Shown one piece after another: positions 47,201-59,800 of a stretch of DNA of 64,000 nt. Source of the stretch: Lateolabrax maculatus (taxonomy: Eukaryota; Chordata; Actinopteri; Acropomatiformes; Lateolabracidae); contig CM062199.1 in the NCBI GenBank assembly GCA_031216445.1, forward strand, positions 5,924,501 to 5,988,500, read 5' to 3'. Made by a program: the position numbers and the translations under genes. Numbering within the stretch: position 1 is the stretch's first letter; every line of letters starts with the position of its first letter. The notes beneath the pieces were generated by a model. The model made no database searches. It had not been told where the DNA came from and saw nothing but the letters and a program-made list of their open reading frames with translations.

Positions 47201-50200
47201 TGTAAATCCCTTAATTAACTGTGCATGTTTGTGTGTGTGTATAAGTTCTTCACGGGGTCCTCTTATTGAAGGTGACATGGTCAGTGAGTGTGTTGGTGAG
47301 AAAGCTGTGAAGAGACACAGCCACAGTAATGCACCAATCAATAGATAATTGGCCATGGTCTATGTCTGCAGTCGAGACCAGTCAGCCCCCATTGTCCCGG
47401 GACCCACACACTGGACTGGCTATTTAGGTCAAAAAGTCCTGTTAATCCCAGCCTGTCCAGGCTGCACCCCACTCAGTCGGCACAGTCAAACCAGGCCGAG
47501 CCTCTCCTACTAATTAATTACCAGTAACCCCCACTCTCCCTCTCCAATGTAACAGTGTGCACTGTCCCACACAGGATGGGCTCTGAGAGGGGAGGGAGGG
47601 AGAAGAGGGTTGCTGGTACAAGGCTGTAGGGGTGGAAACTAAAATGAAGACAGGCTGAAGAAGGACAGTCCATGCCCTGAGAGAGTAATACCTACCATCT
47701 CAGCTAATTGGTGATAATTGACTGAGGCCAAATTAGCATATTTAGATCTCTGATACTAATGGCCAATCAACACAAACACTTAGGGCCTCTTAAAGGTTGG
47801 TGACACCCACTGCAAAAATACCAGTTTCCCACTCTGAAAGACACACACACACTCACATAGGACAGTGTGTATATATTATTTCTACAGTATTTATGAGTTA
47901 CTCAAATGTGCCTATTCAAAATGAATGGGTATATTCAGGCTCATTATGTATTGATTAATGGGGAAAAAATGTTTGTCTCATGTTGATCCTGTGTTTGAAA
48001 AAGCTTTATTAATAAAAAAACATTTCATCTTTATTAGACAAATTAGTAACTGGTTTAATGTTTGCATTCATTTAAAAAAATATTCAGTATTGTAGGCTGA
48101 AATGCCACTGTATCTCTGAATGTGCTTGGCTGTATAAATGAGTTTCTGAGTGAATGAATAGAGGAGGGTGTGCCCCCTCCCTCTTTACCTCCTTGATTGG
48201 ATTGGGAGACGGGCTGATGAGCGAGTGTGTATGTGTGTGTGGGAGGGGGCGATGGGTGACCCTCAAGCACAATGGGACGGCCCTGGAGCTCATTCAGCAG
48301 CTGTTGGTTTCCCAAGATCACACAATGATGCCGGTCGTGCCACTTGCAAGTCCCCTAAGTGGCACAACTGTCAGTGTTCACAAGTTTGAATGGGAGCAGG
48401 GGAGCCCAGCCTGCAGCCTCTCCTGGGTCTGCAGATGACCACTAAACACACCCGCTAACTTCTCCTCCTTGGTTCACGTGGCCACTGGTGGGGCCACGGG
48501 GGGCAGCTCAGCCCTGCAAAGGGCTGCTGTGGGTTTCCCTAATTGCCCTGCAAGGGTTGGGGGAGGGGGGTTCTCTGTATTTGCCAAAAACATGGCACCA
48601 TAAGGTTAAAACACAAAAACTGGCTAGCCATGCAAGAAGAAGATATTGGGTTATGGGAGTACACACAGCCACCCACAAACACACAGCTGAATGTCTTAAA
48701 TTATGACTACACTAGTCTAGGATGGATCTTTATGGACAATAAGAAAGAACTACAGCATAAAATATACTATGCACATTCTGGATTAAGGGTGACGACAAAC
48801 GCCAGTGATAGAAATGACTTCACCATGTGCTGAGATGAATGGCTTTCAAAACAAACAGATTTCCAGAGTGTTTGATAATTCTGTTGTTGGTGCTACTGCC
48901 AACTTATTGATTCTTGTCAGATATTAGCATTAATTCTACAAGTGAACTACCAGGATTGCTGCTTTATTATTTTTTGTTAAAATGTATTTTACAGCAATCA
49001 AGGTAAATTATTCTCTATTATAATCTGCAGCCATGCATGCTACTTTGGCACATGTCAGCGAACCACAATGTTCACAGTGACAACGGCAACATGGTGATGA
49101 TTAGCAGATATAATCTTTATTATGTTCACCGTGTTAGTTTACTGTGTTATCGTGCTAAAATAAGCTAAGTAACACAAGACACAAAGTAGAGTGTTTGTGA
49201 GCATTAACATGGCTAAAAAAACAAAAGGCAGTTTTATATCCCTGGACAGCCTCGAGTTTTGTTATAACCTGACTAAGTATGTACATACTGTGTCCTCACT
49301 TTTTGGACATTTTCTTCTATTAAATGTTACAAAAGCATTTTAAAGAAACCTAAATACCAGAAGTACCAAGAGTTACCTCGTGCAGATTTGAAGGACCTTT
49401 TAGTAATTAAAAGTAAAACTTAAACAAATTTTAAAAGACCACGAAAAAAGATCCCCAACCAATATATTCTGGTCTTGGAAAAAGTATGTGGGTTTAAGCT
49501 TTTTAAAGTGATCACAGGTAGTCAAATACACGTGTATGTGTATATGGTGTACATGTAAGCTCACTTTAGTTTCCTCTACTCGTATGGAGTCCAGTAGGTA
49601 GTGCAGAAGCTCCTGGCTGTCTTGTTGTTGGTAGCCCTTGAAGCGTGGAGCCCTGGGAAATAAAAAAATTAAACCCAGATGAAAGTCAAGAACAGAGACA
49701 GCATTGTATGAAAAGAAGGTGAAAGGACGCAGATTATGGCTGAGAAAGGACTACGACCTATTGAATAAAGAAACCCAGAAAACTTTGCCTAACAATCGTT
49801 TAACAAAGTTATACATTTGTTAAACAAAAATATGTGATAAAATAAAAGTCTCTTACTTCAAGAAAAAACCTCAACTGCTTCATGAAACCCATACATTAGA
49901 AGACAACCACCACAATACTGAAAATCTATTGAAAAAAATCAAAACAAAAATTATTCCACTACTATTACCAATTTTCAAGGCCTTTTCACTATTGTTTCTG
50001 TACAATCCAACAGTTCAGTTCAGTTCAGTTCTTTATTGTCCCGCTGGGAGAAGTTTGGCTTGCAGCAGAACACTGATAAACAATGGCAGTAGACACATAA
50101 TAGTACATCAATAAAATCTATAAAAAGATGGATTTTGTATAAAATTGGATAAGACAAAGTGCTACGTGCTAAGTGTGAGGAAAAAGGGCATTGGTGCAAG

Positions 50201-52671
50201 GTAAAAATGAATTGATGGCACTTGTACCTCTGACCTGAAAGGAGAAGATCAAATGTCTTAAGGAGAGGATGGTCTGGACTCCCTAAATTCGATCCTGCCT
50301 TCCTTAAGACCTGGTGCTGAAAAGCATCTGACAGAGAGGACTACTCCTTGCCGATGATCTTACTGGCTACGTTAACAATGTTAACCAATCTTTTTTGTTT
50401 TAGACTTTCAGGTTGTCATACCAGTGAAAAACATCCTAGAGAAAAAGTAGAAACTCACTCACTGAAAGATCTATGAAAAAAAAACACCATTAATTTACAC
50501 CATCAAAGACATTAAGCCTGCGTAGGAAATACAGTCTTTACTGGCCTTTCTTATTGATTGCTGCAGTATTCAGATCAAAGTTAAGTTTCTTGTTAATGAA
50601 TGTGTCGAAAATACTTGTAACTCTCAACTTTATCTACTCCCTGACCTTTGACAACAGTCTGGGAGGGTGGGAGTGATGCTGATCCTCTCAAGTCAATGGC
50701 CATGTCTTTTGTTTTAGTAGTCTTCTGCCTCAGAAAATAATCATCATGCCAGTGTACAAACTCATCAACAACAGGACCACGAGATGTCTCTCCATCTCGG
50801 AGTAGACTGATGATAACAATGTAGTCACCAAATGTAAGGATAGGTCTATCACTATACTGACTCCTTCAATCGTGGTATAGAGGATACAGTAAAGGGGAAA
50901 GAACACATCGATGGGCACTGCTGTGACAAGGCATCATTGACCCTGACCCACTGGGGCCTACACGTCAGGAAAATCCACCTAACAATGCAAAACAATCACG
51001 ATTAAAAATAGACAGCAGTTTATTGGCTAAAAGGAGAGGCTGGATTGTATTAAAAGCAAATGAAAGTCAATAAATAAGTCTTGAGTTTATGAGTTTTTGT
51101 GCCTTTAGGTGCTTATACAAATAATGAAATAAAGTGGCAGTTGCGTCCTTAACCCCTCTGTTGGTTTTACAGGCAAATTGCATGGAGTCTAGTAACCCCT
51201 CAACCCTGTTAACTAGCTGTTGCTTAATCAGTCTCTCAAATTACTTCATGAACGTGAAGTAGTGAGGTTACCACTGGCCTGAAGTCATTGAGCTTGTTGG
51301 GGATTTGTTCTTTGCAATGGGCACTACGATGGAAACCTTCCAGAGTTGAGGGACCTCTTGCTGCTCTGTGGATACGTTAAACAGGTAGGACAAAATATCA
51401 CGTAGCTGTTCTGCACAGACTTTCAATTTTCTCAATTTGTTTCCCTGTAATCCTGTCTGCCACAGGGTTTTTTTTTTTTTCCAATTTAGCCTTTTCTAAA
51501 CATTGTTCTCATGCTGTGGGTGTTAAACTTGAATTCTCTACACACAATGTTCTCACTCCTCATGTTAGACAGGTGTATACGCTCGTTTCAAAAATTTGAT
51601 TTAGGGCCATTATCAAATCTCAAATAAAATCCACTCAATTCATCAGCTAGTTCAGAGTTTCTATTGAAGCCACTGATACTAATAGGCTTGTTGTCCCTAC
51701 TTTTCATGCCTTCCCATACTGCTTTTAGATTATTGCTATGGAATTTTCCCTCAATATGTAGACTTAAATAAGAAAAACTATAGTTGATTTGGAATTTGTT
51801 TCCAATATTTAAAAAAAAGATTTGAAGGTCTGAAAAAACTGCTTCACCCAGATTTACAGTTACAAATCTGTCTTCAAAGTTTTGAAACTTGCTTTGCAGT
51901 CATTCAATACAGTCCTTTCAGTCTGTTATTTTGATAAATATGCATGAAGAAATAAATATAAGATGACATAATTAAGCACACTATGATGACTCCCCTCAGC
52001 AAAAACTTCAAATTACTAATCAATTATTTGAATGATCTATTAGATCCTGTCCTCGTGCAGTGTTTTTGTTTCTGTAATTCTATAATATAAAATTATTCCA
52101 TATATTTGCAATCAAATAATGGGTAGTATCTTTGACCACAGCTCTATCATGCTGGCAGTGAATTTATTCGCTTGACATTTAGCTGAGCATTTTGTTGGTG
52201 GATATCCATCCTGGACATTAATGCCAGAGCGGTTAGAGGGGAGGCTCTCCTTGGGTTCGTCCCCTGGCCGTTCACGGTGAAGCAGATGTGAGGACAGATG
52301 CCAGGGGCAGATGGGCAGCCAAGGCCAGAGCCACTGCAACCTGTTGGGCCGAGCCAGCCACACAACCACAGGACAGGTTGGTCTGACAGGCCCAACACAC
52401 ACTGAGAGGCCACTTACTGGTTTGAGAAGTCATCAGTCAAATGTTGAGGATGTTTGGAGGGGAGGTGGTAGGTTAACTCCTTTAATAGTACTATAGAGGT
52501 CCTTTAGTGGTACATCATGGTTTACACCAGTGATCTCCAGGTCATTGTTAACAGACTTCCCGTCAATTTAAAGAGGCAAACATTGTATCCTCCTTGGTTT
52601 GAAAAGGCATTTAAAAGGGAATTACGGCCAACAATTCTGAAACAGCAGATAAATTGGTACCAATCTGATAT

Positions 52672-52710
<39 letters not shown>

Positions 52711-53483
52711 TTACTTTATTTAACACTTATACACAGTAATAAAAATAAAATACCATGATAAAATGAGCAGCTATTTGTGTTTTTTATTATTCTAGTGTAG
52801 ACACAATCTGGCCGCAGTGTTTTGTAGCTAATCTTTATTGCCATTCATAATCCTACTTATTGGAAGAATTCACAAAATGAATCATCCCTCTGAGACACGC
52901 TGACATGTGGCCCAAGAATGGATGTCCGTGGTTGGGGGAGAGATGGCCAACCACCTGCCCTCATCACAGGTCATAAGCAGGAGGTCTGGAGGAGCCTAAA
53001 GTCACCCCCCACCGTCACATACAGAAACAAGCTCTGTCTCTTGTGCCCTTTTCGTGCAGACGCATGGGGAAGGGTGGGTGGAGGGTCGAGGATGGTAGAG
53101 AGCACATATGTCACTCACTCGCCAGCCCTAAAAACGAACAGCATGTGAAGGAATGGCCCACTCTTGTTCCACTAACTAGTCCGTCAATCTCCCACGAGAG
53201 AGGCACAGAGAGAGAAATATAAAACAAAACTGAGATGGAAATGAGTGAGACAGAAAAAAGAGTGAGAGACAGACGCAGAGCAGTGTAGAGAAAAAAATAA
53301 ATATAAAAGCTTGGTTGGGATCAGTGGGAATGAGGAGGTCTGGAAGCTCATCCCAGTGGAGAGAAGCAGAAGGGCCCTGTAGCGCTGCTCTCAATCTGGG
53401 CAATGCAAACAGCTGCGGTGCTAACACAATTAATAGCCGGATGAGTTAGTACCAGACACAAGGCCACACAAGCTCCCCCCCCC

Positions 53484-53532
<49 letters not shown>

Positions 53533-56500
53533 ATGAGCAACACAATGCACCCGCACACAGTTCACATATTAAATTACTCCAGAATTTACGCACACAAAGG
53601 CAAAAAAATACACAAGTCAATAATTTACAATATGTTCATAAAAAAAATACGAGTATCGCACAAATATGGAGGGATTACATTTTTAAAGAGCAAGGATAAA
53701 GTTTCAATTAAGACTGATTGGAGGTTCACGCAGAAATTTAAAGTCAGTAGATGACAATGACAATATGCTTATTAGTCTTATTTCACCCTGTTACAAATAT
53801 AAAATGGATAAAAAATGCTTACGCCGTGCTATTTCATGATATAATGGTATATTTCAATGCCTGTAAGCCAGTGGTATATAAAGAGTTTTAAATCAAAATG
53901 TTCAGTAAAACATACTGTACTGACCTTTGGTCCCTCAGAATGATCTTTGAAAACATCCCAGATTCAGAGACTGTGGTATGAACGTTGGAGATTCTTTGAT
54001 TTTAAGTTATTTACTGGAAAACACTAACAGGCCACAGGCAATGGACCACTCGATACCAGCCTTAGGAGATTATTCTTGGTCAGCTTCTTTGAAAACAATG
54101 TATTTGTTACAAACCTGTGCTCATTTACACAGGTTCTTTTTTTTTTTTTTTCTATTTTCTAACATTCACAGGTAGACAAAGGTATGGAATGGATTCTAAT
54201 TATCACGCTGTAAACTTATAATCCCTGGACTGCGGTTCTCCGCTCAGCATAAGTGCACAAGCCTTATTTCTTTAACCAACTATGAATATCTGCTTCTTTT
54301 CTTCAACCTGAAAAGGTTCTGAGCAGACCTGTAGGCCTGTGTGTGTCAATGTAAGTGTGCGTGTGTGTCCCCAGGATGCCAGAGCACAAGATGGAATCCA
54401 TTGTTGTCCACTACTATCTCTATCAGGTATGTAAGGCTTCTCTCATCAAGGCTTATAAACAACATTTGAAAGACGTGGGTATGTAGACATTTATAGCTGG
54501 AACATGGATGGAGAAGAGAGCCAGCATGCTTTTCATTTTTTTTGCATTACAAAAAGGTTTCCAGTGGCTGTCCTGAAAATTGAATCAGTCCAAAGAAGCA
54601 GGTGCAGACAAATGCCTTTGTGTGGCTTTTTTGTCCCTATTATGCATTAGACATGTATAAAGAGTGCATCCCAATAGACTGATAGTAATAATAGTACTTT
54701 ATAATGCTTCAGTTTGACAAAAGCAGTAAACAGGCAGTATGAAAAACACTGTCCCTGAGTGACCTCAGACTCCAGGTGGCCAGGAGTCTTTAATTAAATG
54801 CTATTTTCCCCTGCCGTGCCACCACTGACTAGCTTTGTAGTGAAACAAGGTCTGGGTACAAGCTGGGACCCTCTCTGGCACCTGATAGAGAGTGTGGTGC
54901 TGACCATCCAACACACATAGCTTGGCTGTGGTCCGAGCCCATACCAGACCCCTGGTCTGGCAGGATGAGGAGGTAGAGGCAGGCTGTGGAGTACTCAGCT
55001 GGTTTGAGTGTGTGTGCACACACATGCGGAAACACGCACACATTTACACAAAACTGGACTCTATAGGGCTCCAGTGTTGTGCCTAAACAATCAAACTAGC
55101 CTTGATCTGAGCAAGAAAGCCTTAACCTGCCTGTCAACACAAACATACAAGGAAAGACAGTTAAAGTGAAATGGAAAAGCTTTCTCAGTCCCCACAGGCC
55201 AAGGCCAGACCTGTTTGAGTGACAAGAGCTTGCAGTGACAGGTGTGAGGATAGGCTATATTCACAGAGCATAGCCATCACAAAGGTCACTAAAATGGAGA
55301 AATATGTCCTAGTAATTGGTAACAGTTGTTGACTTGGTCCTTTCAGCTCAAAGCTTTAGACCTGACTGAATGTAGATGAGTTGCTGTGTGTGGGAGACGT
55401 GAGAGTGTTCAGGCTAGTTCAGAAGGCTACTGCAATCATGTACACTTTGTGGGTGTTAGAGGGAATAGCATTTAAGTGAATAAGGCCTTGAAAGTGCAAA
55501 AAATCTCCAACTCTCCCACGTCCATCAGAACCCTGAACATTAAATTCTCCTGAAATCATGATGGTCATCATTTGATAAACCAGAATTTCCTCAGAACTGT
55601 TCAAACAAGCAAAATTACAAGGTATCACTAGTAAGATTTAGCAACAATTTTGTGGTATCTTTTTGTCTACAACAATGTGCTTCAGCATCTCTGCTGCTGT
55701 ATCTCTGCTTCACAGGCTGGTGGAGATGAAGCGAACTGGCTCTCTTTAGGTAATAGGAGAAGTTTTCTTCCTTGTTTATTTATGTGTGTGCATAAGTACA
55801 CAAATATATCTAAATGTCACATATATACCTATTTGGTGCTGCAACTAGTGATTGTATTCATGTCTGACTAATCTGATTTCTTTTCCCCGGTTAACTGACT
55901 GAATGTGTAGTCAATAAAATGTTGGAAAATTGTTAAAAAAAATTCCCATAACAAGTATCAAGAGCCCAAGATGGCATCTTGTTTTGTCAGACAAAAAGTT
56001 AAATTCCAAAGATATTCAATTTACAATGATATAAAACAGAGAAAAGCAGCAAATCCTCACATTTGACAAGCTGGGACCAGGTAATTACTGGTATTTTTGC
56101 AAACAGCAAATTTGGAAAAGTTCTTGCAAATCAGAAAGTCTGTTTGAGAACCAAGAATTCCCACATGCTGACGCAGATTATTTGGTGTGCAGCAACTCTG
56201 TTGATTTTGTTCCCTGCTGGTATCTTCGTTTTTGGCGCTCAAGCTTACCTGGTACCACTACTTGGAATCAGGAATTCTTTTCAAGAAATTAACAAGGTCA
56301 CACAGAATAAAAGCCACTGCTGTTAAATTCTTGTCAAAAGATTCTCAAAGAATTTTATCCGCCACATATGTATATACTTGGACACTTGCAACTCCTGTGA
56401 GGATTAGTAAAGTAAATAAAGGGATCAACACTGTGTGGGATGTTTTGGTTCCGTCACTGTATTCTTTCTTATCAAAGTTGTTGCTGATTGATGTTTTTGT

Positions 56501-56857
56501 CAACTGACTTAACTGACTAAGCCTTATATCTATGCAACAACATTTTTAATAAGAAAATGCTCCAAATTTTTTAAGAGGGCTGTGCTATTGCAATCTCAAA
56601 CGTCCACACATGTTTTCATACAATGAAATACTGGCTTTAATAGAACTTCACTTGTGGTATAAGTGTACCATATGGGTAATGGGTGCTGAGGCTTAAAGTC
56701 ATATCTCTCTATTCAAACGCATGTCAGTGGAATAGATTAGCCCTACTTAAGATTAGACACGTGTGAATGCATAAAGGTGTGTGCAATGCTTGCTCTATGA
56801 ATGCACAATTAACTGCGTGTGTGTTGCAGGCTGAGGTGGTACCAGGTGAGGTGGCAG

Positions 56858-56898
<41 letters not shown>

Positions 56899-59800
56899 AG
56901 ACACAGAGACAGAGACACACACACAAAAAGGCTTTTCTGATGAAAGCTAGGTACCAGAATAACTGTCAAAGCCGCACCAGAGACGTATCCAGTCATCCGA
57001 CACCAAATGCCCTGGTCACCCACCTGCACTACTAAACAGTGCAAGACCCCCCGACTCACATACACACTCACAGGGTGGACCCAACCAGCAGTGTACCACG
57101 CTCAAACAAGAACCCAGCCAACCAAACATTCACACTGTTCATAAAAGAGAACAAAACAACTGTTCAGTTCACAAAATGTAGGGCTGTTAGACCTTGCTCT
57201 GGATCAAATATGACACAGGTGGCACAGCAGTGTGGCAAGTAGCAGAAAGAGCTACAAATAGATAGCTGCTGCTACACATTTAATAAGGTACAGTGCCTTC
57301 AGTGTGTTTTGTGTATGTTGAGCTTTGAGTCCATAAAAGGCATTCAGCTGGGACCAGGTGCTACCTGGGTCTGGCTGGTTAAAGTGGTCACCACTGCAGT
57401 GAGGTATGAACACATGTGAAAGCTGTGGCTGCTGTGTTGTAAACTGCTGCTGTGATGATGGAGAACTGCAACACTAACAAATATAGCAGAGTTTGATAAA
57501 TTCACTGACCCTGAGATAAAACATTTGTATACAGTTATAGGCATAGAGTCTGAAGCTAGTGTATCATCCTGGGTGATTTTATGGCCATTGATATGAAGAA
57601 TAGAGCCTTACTTCTGGCAGAGCTGGTTGAAGAGGATTTTGGGATTGAGTGGCCCTTTCCCTGGTTCTTTCATGCTCTGGAGGAAGAGAAACATGGCCGC
57701 AGTCAGGGGCTCTGGACTGTGCAGCGTTACGGTCAGTGGATTCTGGAATATATAGAGACCAAATAAAAATAGGACATTTATTTCCAAATTTCAAACGACA
57801 TTCAGACAAACAGGATCCAGCCGTACCTTTGTGTGCCAATACAAGTTTTACACAACCCAGAGTTGATTTTGATTATTTACTTATAGAAATGAGCATGCCT
57901 CTTAATAAATACGATCAGAAGAACAATGAGAAGTAAATTCATTCTCATTTAATTTTTTTAAAATGTTCATAAAGAAGTTACAAATTTACTTCCCAAAACA
58001 ATTAAACATTTACAACTAGACTGAAACTTGCTAAAAACACCAAAGAACAATGTGCTCAATTAACTAATTACAACTTTTATTGTAAATTGTCACTGATCTA
58101 AGTAATGCAACATGGTGCAATGACTCAAACAGGTCGAGCATTATGATGACCATTTCAAAGCAAAGTCTTTTGTGTTTGTTCATTCTACAGTTTGTTTTGG
58201 AGAAGATTAGGGATTTAGAAAAAGCAGAAGAGATGGACAGCAAACTGTACCAGATTGGACTCGACAGGAGGGCAGATCCTCAGTTTGTACCCTTTCTCCT
58301 TCACTTCCTGGATGAGGTCGATGAGCATGTGAGTCTGAGACAAGTTCTGTGGGGACAAGATAATTATTTTAAGACTGTTCCCATTTAACCATTTTAATCC
58401 ACCCATGCACTGAATGGCATTGGGTAAAGGTATTATTCAGCTATTCACAAAATCAGTGGATCCTCAAACTGGCCATATTCACGGATTTTACTATTCATCA
58501 CGGGAGAGGCCCAACAACAATTCAGTAGACGAGAAACAACAAAAAAGTCTTTCAAAGATTTGAAACTGTATCAACAATTAGCTTGTGTCAAATCAATGTG
58601 GCCATTAAAAATGCCCTTGTGAAATGCAATCTCAATTTTAGTAGGATTTACACTTTTTATGGTGAGTTCGTTAATCTGAAAGAGGCTCTCAAATATATCT
58701 ATGATCTGTGAGTTTGAAATGTGGAGAAGATCCTTGGTGAAGACATTGTCGGGAACAGTAACTGTCCCTTCATGTTACAGAAACATCTTTTCCTTCCCTT
58801 TCAAGAGATATTTGTTTTGTCACATCCTGGCAATGAAGACAGTTGCTATGGAAAACACACAATGGAGCTGGCATTGCGAACGCAGACAGAGCTCATCCTC
58901 TGACAATTATGTGTTTTCACCAGAAAGATTGCAATTTTCAAGGAGACTATACTAACAGACAGGGAGCGGGAGGGAAAAGCATGTAAAGCGCGCTCACTCA
59001 AATTTCAATCAACAAGGAAGGCCCTGAGGGTGATTAACAAAATGGCGGAAAAAAAACAGCTTCATTGTTGAAGAGACATGTCAGTTTACTGTCACCATGA
59101 CACGAGTGGAGAAGACTGGGGATGTTCTAGGGCTGTGTTGTATGGTGAACATGCTGTGCACCAACTTAAGGGTCACTCGTGTATGGGCAGGTGAACCTGT
59201 CCAAGAGGCACCGCATTTATGGCTGCATTGAATATGATTCAAAATGACCTCAAGGCCTAGTCTGTTTATTTTCCCAGTCATGGTAAGACTGAAATCTGGT
59301 TTAATATAGGCCAGAGATATTCATATTTAAAAAGCATAAAGATTCATATTGTTATGTCCGAATGGGAATCCATGTGACCTATTGGGCTTTTTAGGCTCTT
59401 TATTCTTATATTGTTTATTTTGTTCATTTGCACTCTATATATTTAAACTCTTTCCTATTTTGATCTGCAACTGCTACATAATAATTTCCCTCGGGGTAAA
59501 TACAGTAATATCTTATCTCTTTTAACAGGGTCTCTTAAGATAAAGCATTGACTTGCAAGCAGGTTATCTGCACTGAGAAATCTACTTTAAAATAATGTGA
59601 CTGTACTTCAGATTTAAAATGACATACCTGTATTTATACCTACTTCTGTTATTTCTTAAGGAATTTATTCTGACTAAATAGTGTACTATTACTGCACCAT
59701 ATTTCATAATGCATGACAAAAAAAATATATCAACAAATTAGCAGTATGTTGGGCTTTTTTTCCCCTTGTCACCATTATCTATATGCTTGGTTTCTGCCCT

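Larger units (their letters stand above)
49653..57611. other. usp45: usp45 large intron
   Basis: An 8.0-kb intron, the largest in the window. It contains a decayed LINE (50011-51960), unique complex stretches at 52120-52420 and 53320-53475, TTTA and AC repeats, a teleost dispersed repeat (55835-56085) and a CA/CAGA repeat (56860-56930). Confidence 0.7.

Noticed and set aside
53348..53620. Minus-strand frame with Cys-Val run
   Set aside because: Translation of the AC microsatellite at 53484-53530.
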